Numbered from the stretch's first letter, positions 17,954 to 29,208 are shown. The stretch is DNA of 64,000 bases from Bacteroidota bacterium (GCA_006226425.1 SBGX01000019.1:1-64000); one strand, 5' to 3'. Notes: a model not told the origin generated them from the letters alone. Made by a program: numbers and translations.

Positions 17954-19294
17954 ATGAAGAGAAAAACGGTTTCCATGGTAATTGTGCTGGGTGTCATTTC
18001 ACTCATGTGCATTCTCTTTGTTCAATATTTCTGGATTCGGACTACGATAAAAACACAGGCTCGCGACATCGAAATCCAACAAAAGGAAGATGCCCTCCAC
18101 GCCAAACAGTTTACGGAAAGCGTTCATATTGCTCTCCGGAATGTTCTGGAAGCTATTTCCACCGAGTATTCAGATAGTTCGGACTTGTATGGGGCCGTCA
18201 AACAAATTAGTTCCAATTATTTCAGTGTGGACATCAATGAGGAGCTTCACCCCTATTACCTGGAAAACCTGCTTAAACGAGAGTTTTATAGCCAAAGTAT
18301 CAACCAGGATTTCCAATACGGTATTTACGACTGCTTTACGGATAGTATTGTCTTCGGGAACCTGATTCGTTTTGACGAACAGTCACATTACGAACGAAGC
18401 AATGACAGCATCGACTATGTAGCCACTCCGGAATTGAAATGGAAAAAAGATGGACACTATTTTACCGTCTTCTTCCCTAAATTCAAAAATAATTCACTCG
18501 AACTTGAAGAGGGCAACAGTTCCCCCTGGATCTTTATGTTCTCCATCATCTTTTTCGTCCTGATCTTTTTTGCCTATTCCATCAACGTGATCCTCAAACA
18601 AAAGCGTCTATCCGAAGTCAAAACTGATTTCATTAACAACATGACGCATGAACTCAAAACCCCGATTGCCACCATCGGACTGGCCAGTGATGCCTTGTTT
18701 CGAGATGACTTTGGCAGCGATGCAGAAAAATTAAAACGTTACGCCGGAATCATCTACAAAGAGAACAAACGTCTGGAACATCAGGTGGAACGAGTTCTGA
18801 ACGTGGCCAAAATGGATCGAAACACCCTGGAACTGAATTTGGAGGACATCAATATCCACGATTTGATCCATGAGGTGAAGGAAAACTTTGATTTCACGCA
18901 ACTCGACAAAAAAGGAGAATTAACCCTTGACCTGAATGCTCAAAACAACACCGTTAAAGCAGATATTGTTCACATCACCAACCTGTTCTATAATCTCCTG
19001 GACAATGCCTGCAAATACTGTGAGCAAGACCCACACATTCACATCCGTACCCAGAACGAAAAGAATCATTTACTTATCGAAATCGAAGACAATGGAATCG
19101 GGATCAAAAAAGAAAACATCTCCCTCATCTTTGATAAGTTCTATCGGGTGCCCACTGGAAACCTTCACAATGTCAAAGGATTCGGACTGGGCTTGTATTA
19201 CGTCAAATTGATTGTCGAAGCACACGGAGGAAAAATCCAGGTCAAAAGTGCTCCCGGAAAAGGCACTACATTCAACATCCGACTTCCATTGTAA
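17954..19294 (+). CDS. Membrane sensor histidine kinase (orphan)
   Basis: 446 residues. Two membrane segments (VLGVISLMCILFVQYFWI near the N-terminus; WIFMFSIIFFVLIFFAYSI about 190-215) flank a ~160-residue periplasmic sensor with no recognised fold. HisKA has the phospho-acceptor H232 in MTHELKTPIATI. The HATPase domain shows N-box LFYNLLDNACKY, G1 IEDNGIGIKKE and G2 GFGLGLYYVKLI. A functional kinase is expected. No response regulator lies next to it; instead a LuxE-like gene starts 4 bases after its stop. The signal sensed is unknown. Confidence 0.9.
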   Translation: MKRKTVSMVIVLGVISLMCILFVQYFWIRTTIKTQARDIEIQQKEDALHAKQFTESVHIALRNVLEAISTEYSDSSDLYGAVKQISSNYFSVDINEELHPYYLENLLKREFYSQSINQDFQYGIYDCFTDSIVFGNLIRFDEQSHYERSNDSIDYVATPELKWKKDGHYFTVFFPKFKNNSLELEEGNSSPWIFMFSIIFFVLIFFAYSINVILKQKRLSEVKTDFINNMTHELKTPIATIGLASDALFRDDFGSDAEKLKRYAGIIYKENKRLEHQVERVLNVAKMDRNTLELNLEDINIHDLIHEVKENFDFTQLDKKGELTLDLNAQNNTVKADIVHITNLFYNLLDNACKYCEQDPHIHIRTQNEKNHLLIEIEDNGIGIKKENISLIFDKFYRVPTGNLHNVKGFGLGLYYVKLIVEAHGGKIQVKSAPGKGTTFNIRLPL

Positions 19295-19298
19295 GTGC

Positions 19299-20270
19299 AT
19301 GAAAGAACTGGAAGAAGCCATATTCCATCTAAGAGATCAGGCAGATTTCGAACAACTTGCCCTCCGAATCTTCGAGTTCCAGTCCCAGAAAGTGGATGTC
19401 TACCGAAACTATCTGAACTATCTGGGCAAAGGAATGCCAAAGTCGGTGGCGGAAATCCCCTTCTTACCCATTGAATTTTTCAAAAGCGAAGTAGTGCTTG
19501 CCCAGGATTTGCAAAGCGAACTGCTGTTCAAAAGTAGTGGAACAACTGGACAACAACGAAGTATTCATTATGTCGCCAAAGCCAGAATCTATGAAGAGTC
19601 ATTCAGTCGCGCCTATCGACAACTGATTGGAAATCCAGAAGAACAAGTCATTCTGGCCTTGCTTCCAAATTACCTGGAGCAAGGGGAATCCAGCCTTGTT
19701 TACATGATTCAAAAATTAATTGAGCAAAGTAGACATCCACTGTCTTCATTCTACAAAGATGAACATCAGGAACTCATCCGGGCTTATCAGCAAGTAATCT
19801 CTGAAGGAAAGCAAGCTGTTGTTTTCGGAGTAAGCTATGCCCTCCTGGACCTGTGCGATAGTGGAACCGATCTTTCCCAGGCTATCGTAGTTGAAACGGG
19901 CGGTATGAAAGGTCGCCGGAAAGAACTGACCAAAGAAGAACTTCATCGGACGCTTTGTCAGGCATTTGCAACTGACACCATCTATTCCGAATACGGCATG
20001 ACTGAATTACTTTCCCAGGGATACAGTCAGAAAAATGGCCTTTTTCAATTTCCAAATTGGATGCAGATCAAACTGCGCGATGTAAACGATCCTTTTGACT
20101 ACGTTGAAAACGGAAAAACCGGGGGAATCAACGTCATTGACCTCGCCAACCTCTACAGTTGTTCTTTCATTGCCACACAAGATCTTGGCAAATGGACTCC
20201 GGATGGACTAAAACTTATGGGGCGCTTTGATCACTCCGATATTCGTGGTTGTAATTTGTTGGTGGACTAA
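19299..20270 (+). CDS. LuxE/acyl-protein synthetase-like enzyme
   Basis: 323 residues from ATG 19299; the frame extends into the kinase gene, but this ATG directly follows the kinase stop. The nucleotide-binding loop LFKSSGTTGQQRS, plus SYALLDLCDSG, VETGGMKGRRKEL and YSEYGMTELLSQ, fit the LuxE/PaaK-like adenylating family (PF04443). Members activate a carboxylic acid with ATP and transfer the acyl group to a protein thiol. No luxC, luxA/B or other bioluminescence gene is nearby, so its role is not luminescence as far as this window shows. Its stop overlaps the convergent uvrA stop by 3-4 bases. Confidence 0.82.
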   Translation: MKELEEAIFHLRDQADFEQLALRIFEFQSQKVDVYRNYLNYLGKGMPKSVAEIPFLPIEFFKSEVVLAQDLQSELLFKSSGTTGQQRSIHYVAKARIYEESFSRAYRQLIGNPEEQVILALLPNYLEQGESSLVYMIQKLIEQSRHPLSSFYKDEHQELIRAYQQVISEGKQAVVFGVSYALLDLCDSGTDLSQAIVVETGGMKGRRKELTKEELHRTLCQAFATDTIYSEYGMTELLSQGYSQKNGLFQFPNWMQIKLRDVNDPFDYVENGKTGGINVIDLANLYSCSFIATQDLGKWTPDGLKLMGRFDHSDIRGCNLLVD

Positions 20271-23041
20271 AAATGTGACTTTAAAAAGGTTCCGGTATGG
20301 CTTCCTTTATGTTTAGCCAGATCTTCCGGTCTTCCTTCAAAGATCAGTTCTCCGCCTTCGTTTCCTCCTTCAGGCCCTAAGTCAATGACCCAATCAGAAG
20401 CCGCGATCACGTCCAGGTTGTGCTCAATAATCACTATGGAATGACCATTCTCAACCAGTTTTTGAAAGGCTACCAACAACTTCTCTACATCGTAAAAATG
20501 AAGTCCTGTCGTTGGTTCATCGAAAATAAACAAACAAGATTTTGCCGAACTTCCCTTAGCCAGAAATGAGGCTAGTTTGATTCGCTGTGCTTCACCTCCG
20601 CTCAAGGTACTTGAAGCCTGCCCCATTTTCAGGTAGCCCAGCCCCACCTCTACCAGTGGCCTCAATTTTTCGACGATTTTCTTTTCCAGGCGATCTTTCC
20701 CTGCCCCGAAAAATTCAAAAGCTGTTTGGATATCCATTTCAAGGATATCCCAGATATTCTGGTCTCTGTACGTCACTTCAAGAGTTTCTGCCTTAAACTT
20801 TCTCCCCTCACATACTTCACAAGGAAGGTGAACATCGGCCATAAACTGCATCCCAATGCGGACTTCGCCCTCTCCTTCACACATTTCACATCTTCCTCCT
20901 TCTACATTGAAGCTGAAAAATCCTGATTTATACCCCCTGGCTTTTGCCAATGCTTGTCTGGAAAAGAGGTCGCGAATATCATCATAGGCTTTCACGTAAG
21001 TCACCGGATTACTCCTACTCGACTTCCCAATTGGATTCTGATCTACAAATTCCACCTGTTCCAAACTATTCAAATCTCCTTCTAGTTTGAGATAGTTCTT
21101 ACTATTGTCAGAAGCCTGCCCCAAATGATTTCGAAGAGCCGGATAGAGGATCGACCGAACCAGACTTGATTTTCCCGATCCACTTACTCCACTTACACAA
21201 ACGATCTTATTCAGCGGAATACTGACCGTCATATTCTTCAAATTGTTCGCCCTGGCTCCTACAATTGTAATTTGATTCTTGCTGCTCTTATTCTGTGCTC
21301 GAAAGGTAATTTTTCGTTCTCCTGTAAGGTATTGTGCTGTCAAACTTTCTTTTTGTCCCTTGAGTTGATCGTGATTCCCCTGAAAGACAACTTCTCCTCC
21401 ATATACTCCCGCTTTCGGTCCCATATCAATGATCTCATCCGCAGCCCGCATCATCTCCTCCTCATGTTCCACTACAATGACTGTATTCCCCAGATCTCTC
21501 AAGCGATGCAAGACCTGAATCAGACGTTTGGTATCCCGTGGGTGCAAACCAATACTTGGCTCATCCAGAATATACATGGAACCAACCAAACTACTCCCCA
21601 AAGAAGTCGATAGATTGATCCTTTGAGATTCTCCACCTGAAAGAGAATTGGCCTGTCTATTTAGTGTCAGATACCCCAATCCTACCTCATTCAGAAAGAA
21701 AAGACGGTTTCGAATCTCCGGCAACAAGCGCTTTCGGATATTTTCATAACGCGGTTCCAACTCCAGCTCATCAAAAAAAGTCAATAACTCCTTCACCGGG
21801 GTCAGGACCACCTCCCGCATATTTTTTCCACCAACATATACGTAATTAGCATCTCCTCTTAGGCGGGTTCCATGACATTCAGGGCACAGGGTTTTTCCCC
21901 GGTACCTGGACAGCATCACCCGATATTGGATTTTGTAAGTCTGGGTTTCCAAAAAGCGGAAAAAGGCATGAAGACCTTCCACATTTTTGTTTCCATTCCA
22001 CAGTAAGTCATACTCTTCCCCAGACAATTCTGCGATTGGCCGATGAATCGGAAAATCAAATGCCGAAGCTGCGTAAATAAACTCCTCCTTATAGGCCTGC
22101 ATGCTCTCTCCTTTCCACGGAGCAACAGCTCCTTCAAAAACACTCAGAGAACGATCCGGGATGACCAAATCGGGATCAATCCCAATAACAGAACCGTAAC
22201 CTTCACAGGTCTTACATGCTCCAAAAGGATTATTAAAGGTAAACAGGTGTTCACTCGGCTCAACAAATTCCTGTCCGTCTAACTCAAAGCGATTATTAAA
22301 GTGCTCCAGGTGATTCTCCTTCACCAGGTAAACCATGCAATCACCACCACTTTCAGCAAAAGCCAAAGCAATGGAATCACTAATTCGAGCCTGAAAGTCC
22401 GTTTCATCATTGACCTGTAACCGATCAACTAGTAAATACAGTTGATCTCTTTTTAAATCCTCTGCCTTGCAGTCTTCCAGGTCAATGGTTTCTCCCTCCG
22501 ACCAAAGCCGTGCGTACCCCTGATCTTTCAGCAGAGAGAGAAGTTTCTCAGCACCATATTTTTCCAGGGTTCGGATGGGTGACAAAATCATCAATTTACT
22601 TCCATGACCTTGTTTCATGACAAAATCAACTACATCTCGTACCTCATGTTTCTTTACCTCCTTTCCAGAAATCGGAGAAATCGTTTTCCCAACTCTTGAG
22701 AACAGCAATTTCAGAAAGTCATAAATCTCCGTGACCGTTCCCACCGTTGACCTGGGGTTGGTGCTTGTTACTTTTTGTTCAATCGCTATTGCCGGAGCAA
22801 TCCCTTTGATAAAATCACTTTCCGGTTTGTCCAGCTTTCCTAAAAACTGACGAGCGTATGCAGACAGACTTTCTACGTAGCGACGTTGTCCTTCGGCATA
22901 AAGCGTATCGAAGGCCAATGAGGATTTCCCGGATCCGGACAATCCGGTCACGACGGTCATTTTGGAATGCGGGATTTTGACATCCACGTTCTTGAGGTTG
23001 TGCACCCGCGCTCCTTTGATATGGATGAACTTATTTTTCAC
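20267..23041 (-). CDS. uvrA: Excinuclease ABC subunit UvrA
   Basis: 924 residues, close to the usual ~940. Two ABC-ATPase modules: Walker [20 protein letters not shown] at the N-terminus and [16 protein letters not shown] in the second half; signatures [12 protein letters not shown] and [12 protein letters not shown]; zinc modules with CxxC pairs ([32 protein letters not shown]). Damage-recognition subunit of nucleotide-excision repair. The gene is single and convergent with the LuxE-like gene, sharing stop-codon bases with no terminator between them. Confidence 0.97.
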   Translation of the reverse strand: MKNKFIHIKGARVHNLKNVDVKIPHSKMTVVTGLSGSGKSSLAFDTLYAEGQRRYVESLSAYARQFLGKLDKPESDFIKGIAPAIAIEQKVTSTNPRSTVGTVTEIYDFLKLLFSRVGKTISPISGKEVKKHEVRDVVDFVMKQGHGSKLMILSPIRTLEKYGAEKLLSLLKDQGYARLWSEGETIDLEDCKAEDLKRDQLYLLVDRLQVNDETDFQARISDSIALAFAESGGDCMVYLVKENHLEHFNNRFELDGQEFVEPSEHLFTFNNPFGACKTCEGYGSVIGIDPDLVIPDRSLSVFEGAVAPWKGESMQAYKEEFIYAASAFDFPIHRPIAELSGEEYDLLWNGNKNVEGLHAFFRFLETQTYKIQYRVMLSRYRGKTLCPECHGTRLRGDANYVYVGGKNMREVVLTPVKELLTFFDELELEPRYENIRKRLLPEIRNRLFFLNEVGLGYLTLNRQANSLSGGESQRINLSTSLGSSLVGSMYILDEPSIGLHPRDTKRLIQVLHRLRDLGNTVIVVEHEEEMMRAADEIIDMGPKAGVYGGEVVFQGNHDQLKGQKESLTAQYLTGERKITFRAQNKSSKNQITIVGARANNLKNMTVSIPLNKIVCVSGVSGSGKSSLVRSILYPALRNHLGQASDNSKNYLKLEGDLNSLEQVEFVDQNPIGKSSRSNPVTYVKAYDDIRDLFSRQALAKARGYKSGFFSFNVEGGRCEMCEGEGEVRIGMQFMADVHLPCEVCEGRKFKAETLEVTYRDQNIWDILEMDIQTAFEFFGAGKDRLEKKIVEKLRPLVEVGLGYLKMGQASSTLSGGEAQRIKLASFLAKGSSAKSCLFIFDEPTTGLHFYDVEKLLVAFQKLVENGHSIVIIEHNLDVIAASDWVIDLGPEGGNEGGELIFEGRPEDLAKHKGSHTGTFLKSHF

Positions 23042-23161
23042 TTTGGTAAAATTAAGGATTCGGACCTGAATAGATCATTTGACTATCAAAAAAATGACAA
23101 ATAATCATTCAAAACCAACCTTTACTCAATAAAACACGTTCTTAATTCAAAACCTGGGTGC

Positions 23162-23197
23162 TTTGAACCATTTAATCCATATATTGTATTAGATTTG
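23162..23197 (+). promoter_or_regulatory. Candidate promoter of the sigma factor gene
   Basis: TTTG at 23162-23165 and TAGATTTG at 23190-23197 with a 24-base spacer, one longer than usual. It implies a leader of about 100 bases before ATG 23307. Confidence 0.4.
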
Positions 23198-23306
23198 TAG
23201 CACTAAGCGTTTCTTAAACCATTAAAATTAATTGCCTATAGCAAGACATTACTTTTAAATTTTTCAGAGTTAAAACAGGGAAGAGATTCCCAAAATTTAA
23301 AAAGTT

Positions 23307-23906
23307 ATGTCTTTAAAAGAATTAGACGATCAGGCATTAGTTAGTGCGTATATCAATGGGAACGAACAGGCTTTTGAATGCCTCCTTAAGCGTCACAAAA
23401 ATCGAATTTACAACCTTATTTTTCTCAAAGTCCGGGATTCGGAAATTGCAGAAGATATCTTTCAGGATACATTTATTAAAATCATCCGAACCCTTAAGTT
23501 GGGGCAATACAATGAGGAAGGAAAATTCATTGCATGGGCCATGCGGATTGCACACAATCTTGTCATCGACCATTTCCGAAAATCTGGTAAAATGAGAATG
23601 ATTAATGAACGTTCTTTCCGAAATGAGGAATTCAATATCCTAAATATTCTCCCAAGTGATGCGCCTGGAAAACTGGAGCAAATGTCACGAGAAGAATTAA
23701 CTCTTCAAATCGTCGAATTGGTTCAGCACCTCCCAGAAGCGCAAAAGGAGATCATTCAAATGCGCATTTTTGAGGAACTATCTTTCAAGGAAATCGCTGA
23801 GAAAAAAGACATCAGTATCAATACTGCCCTGGGAAGGATGCGTTACGCGCTGATCAATCTGCGTAAAAAGATCGAGTCGTATCAGCTGGTGACAGACGTG
23901 GCCTGA
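23307..23906 (+). CDS. RNA polymerase sigma-70/ECF-type sigma factor
   Basis: 199 residues with region 2 (GNEQAFECLLKRHKNRIYNL, IAEDIFQDTFIKI, WAMRIAHNLVIDHFRK) and region 4 (LPEAQKEIIQMRIFEELSF, IAEKKDISINTALGRMRYAL). There is no anti-sigma gene beside it. The next gene is a small lipoprotein starting 19 bases downstream. Such stand-alone sigma factors upstream of housekeeping genes are common in flavobacteria; the regulon is not visible. Confidence 0.92.
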   Translation: MSLKELDDQALVSAYINGNEQAFECLLKRHKNRIYNLIFLKVRDSEIAEDIFQDTFIKIIRTLKLGQYNEEGKFIAWAMRIAHNLVIDHFRKSGKMRMINERSFRNEEFNILNILPSDAPGKLEQMSREELTLQIVELVQHLPEAQKEIIQMRIFEELSFKEIAEKKDISINTALGRMRYALINLRKKIESYQLVTDVA

Positions 23907-23925
23907 TTCTTGCTTCTTTTCAATT

Positions 23926-24294
23926 ATGAAAAAGTTGCTTTATCTTATTCCTGTTTGCCTCATGCTTCTGGCCTGTTCCAAAGAAAACAAGGTAAATCGA
24001 AAACTCGACGGGGACTGGATTTCCGAAGTCTTCTTTGGCTCCCTCCCCCATTCCAATGAAAATTTCCGTTTCCACCTGGATAAAAATAAGCAGGGACGCG
24101 GAACTGGTTATCTTTCAATCGAAGAGGGAAATTCTCAGGACACATATGGAATTTCCTATTTTTTGAATGGTGAAGATCGGCTGGCGATGGAAATCAATTC
24201 GGAAGCTTATATTTTCCAAATCCGATCTTATTCCCGCAAGCGAATTGAGCTCCTGGATCAATATGATCAGGTAACCATTCTGATCAAAGATTAA
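23926..24294 (+). CDS. Small lipocalin-like lipoprotein
   Basis: 122 residues. Lipobox CLMLLACSKEN. The mature ~105 residues alternate beta-strand patterns beginning KLDGDWISEVFF and ending VTILIKD, like small lipocalin/META-type domains, but I cannot assign a family. It sits between the sigma factor and secA and is probably co-transcribed with the sigma factor. Confidence 0.75.
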   Translation: MKKLLYLIPVCLMLLACSKENKVNRKLDGDWISEVFFGSLPHSNENFRFHLDKNKQGRGTGYLSIEEGNSQDTYGISYFLNGEDRLAMEINSEAYIFQIRSYSRKRIELLDQYDQVTILIKD

Positions 24295-24436
24295 GTGCCA
24301 TTTAAAATAGCTTTTAGGTGCCCTAAATATGGTCCTTTGGAACTACTGGCTGTCAATTTGACAGCTTTTTTCATATTGGAACGATTTATGACGAAAATAA
24401 ATCTCTTTAATTCAACGGGAGCTCTCAAATTTACTT

Positions 24437-24444
24437 TAACTTTG
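24437..24444 (+). promoter_or_regulatory. Candidate -7 element of secA
   Basis: TAACTTTG, 37 bases before ATG 24481. No clear -33 TTG; half-site. Confidence 0.4.
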
Positions 24445-24480
24445 GGGCTTCCCAAACGACTAACATAATACGAAAAAGCC

Positions 24481-27400
24481 ATGATAGGACTTTTGAAAAA
24501 AATATTCGGAGACAAAAGCGAAAAGGAGCAAAAAGAATACCAACCCATCATTGACCAGGTACATGAATTTACAGGGCAACTAACAGGTATTTCGGACGAC
24601 GATCTCCGTGCAAAAACAACGACCTTTCAGAACAAAATCAAAAGTGCTACTGAGGCCTTGGATCAGGAAGTGATTGAATTGAAAGCGAAAGCAAATTCAG
24701 TCGATATTGATCCCTTGGACAAAGAGGCAATTTATGAAAAAATCGATGCGCTGACCAAGGACCTGGATGAAAAAATCGAAGAAGTCTTACTGGAGTTAAT
24801 GCCTGAAGCTTTTGCCGTCGTGAAAGAGACTGCACGCCGTTGGGCTGAAAATGGAAAATTAGAAGTTCAAGCCAGTGAATTCGACATTGCTCTTTCCAAA
24901 CAGAAAGACGGGATCACGATTGAAGGTGATAAGGCTATTTGGCACAATGAATGGACGGCAGCCGACTCTCCGGTTAAATGGAATATGGTCCATTATGATG
25001 TTCAGTTGATGGGAGGTGCCGTATTGCACAAAGGGAAGATCGCTGAGATGCAAACCGGGGAAGGAAAAACTCTCGTGGCAACCCTTCCTGTCTATCTGAA
25101 TGCATTAGCCGGAAAAGGAGTTCATCTGGTAACCGTCAACGACTACCTGGCCAAACGGGATGCCGAATGGATGGGACCGCTTTACCAGTTCCATGGATTG
25201 AGCGTCGCCTGTCTGGACAAAACCCGCCCGAATTCCGATGAACGAAAAGAAGCTTATAAAGCAGATATTACCTTCGGAACCAACAATGAATTTGGTTTTG
25301 ATTACCTCCGCGACAATATGGCCAGCTCCACTGAAGATCTGGTGCAACAAAAACACCATTATGCCATCGTGGATGAGGTCGATTCCGTATTGATTGATGA
25401 CGCACGAACTCCCCTGATCATTTCCGGACCAACTCCCAAAGGCGATGAGCACGAATTTCATGAATTAAAGCCGCGCATCGAACGTGTGGTCGAAGCACAG
25501 CGAGCCTATGTTAATCAGGCACTGATCGAAGCCAAAAAGAAACTGGCCATCATCAATGCCCCGCTTGACGACAAGAAAGAAAACAAAACCTTGTTGGACG
25601 AAGGAGGAAAAGCACTTTTGAGAGCGCATCGCGGACTTCCTAAAAACAAAGCCCTGATCAAGTTCCTTTCCGAACCGGGAATCAAAGCTCACCTGCAGAA
25701 AACAGAGAATTTCTACATGGCGGAGCAGGGAAAACACATGAAGAAAATAGATGTAGAACTTTTCTTTGTGATCGATGAAAAAAACAACACGATTGAATTG
25801 ACCGAAAAAGGGATCGACCTGATCTCCGGGAATGAGGACCGTGATTTTTATATTATTCCAGACATTGGCTCTGAAATTGCACAATTGAACAGACAGGGCC
25901 TGAGCAAGGAGCAACTGCAATCCAAAAAGGATGAATTGATCCGTGATTTTAGCGTAAAATCGGAACGCATCCACTCTATTAACCAGTTACTGAAAGCCTA
26001 TACCCTCTTCGAAAAAGAAGTGGAATACGTGATCATGGACGGAAAAGTCAAGATTGTAGACGAGCAAACCGGACGTATCATGGAAGGACGAAGATATTCG
26101 GACGGTTTACACCAGGCCATTGAAGCCAAGGAAAATGTTACGGTCGAAGCTGCAACGCAGACCTACGCAACCATCACCCTTCAGAATTATTTCAGAATGT
26201 ATCACAAGTTGGCTGGTATGACTGGTACAGCCGAAACGGAAGCCAAGGAATTCTGGGATATCTACAAACTGGATGTGGTGTCGATTCCAACGAACAGACC
26301 GATCGCCAGAGCCGATAAGAACGATCTTGTCTATCGTTCCGCACGAGAGAAATTTGCCGCAGTCATTGAAGAAGTTGAGAAACTGGTTCAACAAGGAAGA
26401 CCTGTTCTGGTTGGTACGACGACGGTAGAGATTTCCGAGACACTGAGCAGAATGCTCAAAATGCGGAAGATCAATCACCAGGTATTGAACGCCAAACATC
26501 ACCAAAAAGAAGCGGAAATTGTCGCTGAAGCCGGGAAACCGGGAACTGTTACCATCGCCACCAACATGGCGGGTCGGGGTACAGACATTAAGTTGACCAA
26601 TGAGGTCATCGCTGCTGGAGGTCTGGCCATTATTGGTACCGAAAGACATGATTCCAGACGTGTAGACCGTCAGTTGCGTGGTCGGGCTGGTCGTCAGGGA
26701 GATCCTGGATCATCTCAGTTCTTTGTCTCTTTGGAAGATGACCTGATGCGTAAATTCGGTTCCGAAAGAATCGCCCGCATCATGGACAGACTGGGACTGG
26801 AAGAAGGGGAAGTGATTACACATAACATGGTCTCCAAATCCATTGAACGTGCACAGAAAAAAGTGGAGGAGAATAATTTCGGAATGCGTAAGCGCTTGCT
26901 CGAATACGATGACGTCATGAATGCGCAACGGAAAGCCATTTATCGCAAACGCCACAATGCCTTATTTGGTGAGCGACTAGGAATGGACGTAGCAAACATG
27001 TTCTATGACGTGGCCGAAACCATTTGTTTCAACTTCCAGGGACATCAGTACGAGGAATTTGAACTGGAATTGTACCGGGTTCTTGGAATTGAAAGCCCTG
27101 TTTCTTCCAATGACTTCAATTCTCTGGACAAAAACGAAGTCGCCAACCGTGTATACGAGGCTGCCCAGGAAAAATACAACCAGAAAAATCAGCGCATCGC
27201 GACCATGGCCTATCCGCATGTAAAGGCCGTGTACGAAAATCCAGGGAATCAATACGAAAACATCGTTTTCCCAATCACGGATGGTCGAAAAGAATACCAG
27301 TTGATTCTTCCACTCAAAGATGCTTATGAAAAAGAGTGTCAAAACGTACCTCTGACCTTTGAACGAAATATCGTTCTTAGTTTGATTGACGATGAGTGGA

Positions 27401-27822
27401 AAGAGCATCTCCGCGAAATGGATGAATTGAGAAATTCGGTACAACAAGCTGTTTACGAACAAAAAGATCCATTGCTGGTCTATAAACTCGAATCGTTTGA
27501 GTTGTTTAAGGCCATGATGTCACGACTGAATCTGCAGACGGTGGAAACACTTATGAAAGCAGGACTCCCTATGGAAAATGAGATCAAATCGACCAATCAC
27601 CAGGCGAATCTCAATCATTATGAGGAAGCGCAGGTGGGAGGAATCGGAGGAAGCAACGAATCGTCCAATTATGGAGGTTCTGAGGGCTACCAGGAAGCGA
27701 TTGAGAGCACCTATAACGAGCCCGTCAAAAGACAACCTGTTGTTGCCGAGCCGAAAATCAACCGCAACGACCCTTGTCCTTGTGGAAGCGGGAAAAAATA
27801 CAAGCAGTGTCACGGTAAGTAA
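24481..27822 (+). CDS. secA: Preprotein translocase ATPase SecA
   Basis: 1113 residues, the long form typical of Bacteroidota (other phyla about 850-900), with extra sequence around residues 320-480. Walker [15 protein letters not shown] at about residue 189; DEAD-like box [27 protein letters not shown] and [16 protein letters not shown] in the second helicase domain; C-terminal zinc-binding/SecB tail [17 protein letters not shown]. It drives Sec-dependent export, the first step for all secreted and T9SS-targeted proteins here. The DUF2520 gene starts 6 bases after its stop. Confidence 0.98.
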   Translation: MIGLLKKIFGDKSEKEQKEYQPIIDQVHEFTGQLTGISDDDLRAKTTTFQNKIKSATEALDQEVIELKAKANSVDIDPLDKEAIYEKIDALTKDLDEKIEEVLLELMPEAFAVVKETARRWAENGKLEVQASEFDIALSKQKDGITIEGDKAIWHNEWTAADSPVKWNMVHYDVQLMGGAVLHKGKIAEMQTGEGKTLVATLPVYLNALAGKGVHLVTVNDYLAKRDAEWMGPLYQFHGLSVACLDKTRPNSDERKEAYKADITFGTNNEFGFDYLRDNMASSTEDLVQQKHHYAIVDEVDSVLIDDARTPLIISGPTPKGDEHEFHELKPRIERVVEAQRAYVNQALIEAKKKLAIINAPLDDKKENKTLLDEGGKALLRAHRGLPKNKALIKFLSEPGIKAHLQKTENFYMAEQGKHMKKIDVELFFVIDEKNNTIELTEKGIDLISGNEDRDFYIIPDIGSEIAQLNRQGLSKEQLQSKKDELIRDFSVKSERIHSINQLLKAYTLFEKEVEYVIMDGKVKIVDEQTGRIMEGRRYSDGLHQAIEAKENVTVEAATQTYATITLQNYFRMYHKLAGMTGTAETEAKEFWDIYKLDVVSIPTNRPIARADKNDLVYRSAREKFAAVIEEVEKLVQQGRPVLVGTTTVEISETLSRMLKMRKINHQVLNAKHHQKEAEIVAEAGKPGTVTIATNMAGRGTDIKLTNEVIAAGGLAIIGTERHDSRRVDRQLRGRAGRQGDPGSSQFFVSLEDDLMRKFGSERIARIMDRLGLEEGEVITHNMVSKSIERAQKKVEENNFGMRKRLLEYDDVMNAQRKAIYRKRHNALFGERLGMDVANMFYDVAETICFNFQGHQYEEFELELYRVLGIESPVSSNDFNSLDKNEVANRVYEAAQEKYNQKNQRIATMAYPHVKAVYENPGNQYENIVFPITDGRKEYQLILPLKDAYEKECQNVPLTFERNIVLSLIDDEWKEHLREMDELRNSVQQAVYEQKDPLLVYKLESFELFKAMMSRLNLQTVETLMKAGLPMENEIKSTNHQANLNHYEEAQVGGIGGSNESSNYGGSEGYQEAIESTYNEPVKRQPVVAEPKINRNDPCPCGSGKKYKQCHGK

Positions 27823-27828
27823 CATACC

Positions 27829-28614
27829 ATGAACTGGAAAGGGATAACACTGGTCGGAGCTGGCAATGTGGCCTATCATCTGGCCAGGCATTTCCAGGGA
27901 CTCAGCGAGCTTTCCTTTCTCCATATTTGGTCCAGGAAGCAGGAAAAAGCGCAATTCATAGCTCAGGAGTGTGGAGCGAAGTCATTGAAACAGCTTTCCG
28001 AAATTCCAGCTGACAGTCTGGTAATTCTTTGCGTATCAGACGAAGCCATTGACGATGTTTTGGAGCAATTACCCTCGCATTTACCCGTTGCTTATACTTC
28101 CGGAAGCGTTCAGCTACAGACACTGCCTCATCGCGATTTTCTGGGGGTTTTCTATCCTCTTCAGTCCTTCACCAAAGGAATTGAACTGAGCGAAGCCCAT
28201 TTCCCCGTATTGATCGAGGCCAATCAGAAAACCTTTGAACAGGAACTACTGGAACTAGCAGCTAAGATCAGCCCACTCATTCGTCTTGCCAATTCGGAAC
28301 AACGAAGAGAAATTCATTTAAGTGCCGTTTTTGCGAATAATTTCAGCAACTATATGTGGCAGCTGGCGCAAAAACAATTGCAACACCCGGAAAGAGATTG
28401 GGAATTACTCCTGCCTCTGATCCGCGAGTCTGTCCATAAGCTGAACTACCAGACTCCTTACCAGACTCAAACGGGACCAGCCCGACGAGGTGATCAGGAA
28501 ACCATTGCTGCACATCTGAAAGAGCTTAATCAGGGCGACCGGGAGATTTACCGGCTGTTAAGCGATCGCATTTGGCAATTATACCACCAACAAAAAGAAA
28601 ACGATGAGTTATAA
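27829..28614 (+). CDS. Rossmann-fold DUF2520 protein
   Basis: 261 residues. The N-terminal dinucleotide-binding motif GITLVGAGNVAYHLARHF and the ILCVSDEAIDDV strand fit an NADP-binding Rossmann domain; the C-terminal half (HLSAVFANNFSNYMWQLA, RESVHKLNYQTPYQTQTGPARRGD) matches DUF2520. Probably an NAD(P)-dependent reductase related to ketopantoate/F420-type enzymes; substrate unknown. It overlaps the downstream KdsC-like gene by 11 bases, a pairing I recall as common in Bacteroidota. Confidence 0.88.
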   Translation: MNWKGITLVGAGNVAYHLARHFQGLSELSFLHIWSRKQEKAQFIAQECGAKSLKQLSEIPADSLVILCVSDEAIDDVLEQLPSHLPVAYTSGSVQLQTLPHRDFLGVFYPLQSFTKGIELSEAHFPVLIEANQKTFEQELLELAAKISPLIRLANSEQRREIHLSAVFANNFSNYMWQLAQKQLQHPERDWELLLPLIRESVHKLNYQTPYQTQTGPARRGDQETIAAHLKELNQGDREIYRLLSDRIWQLYHQQKENDEL

Positions 28615-29119
28615 ACTGAAATTACGAAACATCAGTACCTTCATGTTTGATGTGGATGGAGTCCTGACTAATGGTGATGTGACAGTCATGGGAGATCAAA
28701 TGCTTCGAACTTTATATGCCAAGGATGGATATGCACTTCAATATGCAGCCAAACTGGGTTATAAAATTTTTATTATTACCGGAGGAAACTCTCAGGATAT
28801 CAAAGATCGTCTTCTCAAACTGGGAATTCAAGAGGTTCATCTCAGATCCGGGAACAAGCTGGAGGTATATCTGGATATTGTTAAACGTCATCAGCTTCAA
28901 AACGAAGAAGTTCTCTACATGGGAGACGATATTCCGGATATCAGAGTCATGAACACGGTACAGGTTGCAGCCTGTCCTCAGGACGCCGTAGCGGAAATCA
29001 AATCCATTTCTGACTATCATTCTCCATACAATGGAGGAAAAGGGTGCGTACGCGATGTTATTGAACAAACCCTGAAGGTCCAAAGCAAATGGATGCTTGA
29101 AGAGGCTCACCACTGGTAA
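28604..29119 (+). CDS. KdsC-like HAD phosphatase (KDO-8-P phosphatase type)
   Basis: 171 residues, the length of KdsC. HAD motifs: FMFDVDGVLTNG (nucleophile and acid Asp), IITGGNSQDI (motif II), K in SGNKLEVY and GDDIPDIRVM (motif IV). KdsC releases phosphate from 3-deoxy-D-manno-octulosonate 8-phosphate for lipopolysaccharide synthesis; close homologues can act on N-acylneuraminate 9-phosphate, so the substrate is likely but not proven. Overlaps the DUF2520 gene; a strong terminator follows. Confidence 0.88.
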   Translation: MSYKLKLRNISTFMFDVDGVLTNGDVTVMGDQMLRTLYAKDGYALQYAAKLGYKIFIITGGNSQDIKDRLLKLGIQEVHLRSGNKLEVYLDIVKRHQLQNEEVLYMGDDIPDIRVMNTVQVAACPQDAVAEIKSISDYHSPYNGGKGCVRDVIEQTLKVQSKWMLEEAHHW

Positions 29120-29151
29120 GCATTTCGTCCTTTATAGTAATAGGAAACAAA

Positions 29152-29180
29152 AAAACGCCCCGTCAATGACGGGGCGTTTT
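29152..29180. terminator. Bidirectional terminator
   Basis: AAAACGCCCCGTC / GACGGGGCGTTTT, a 13-bp stem with a 3-base loop and A/T runs on both sides, between convergent genes ending at 29119 and 29209. Confidence 0.92.
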
Positions 29181-29208
29181 GCGTATTTACTAATAACTAA
29201 TCAACTAA

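Noticed and set aside
20267-23041. UvrA as an unusual transporter ATPase
   Set aside because: Paired zinc modules and UvrA signature motifs are decisive for the repair protein.
25465-25974. Minus-strand 169-residue ORF inside secA (also at 26107-26649, 26977-27462 and 27520-27954)
   Set aside because: Opposite-strand shadows of secA with no signal, motif or promoter; secA is certain.
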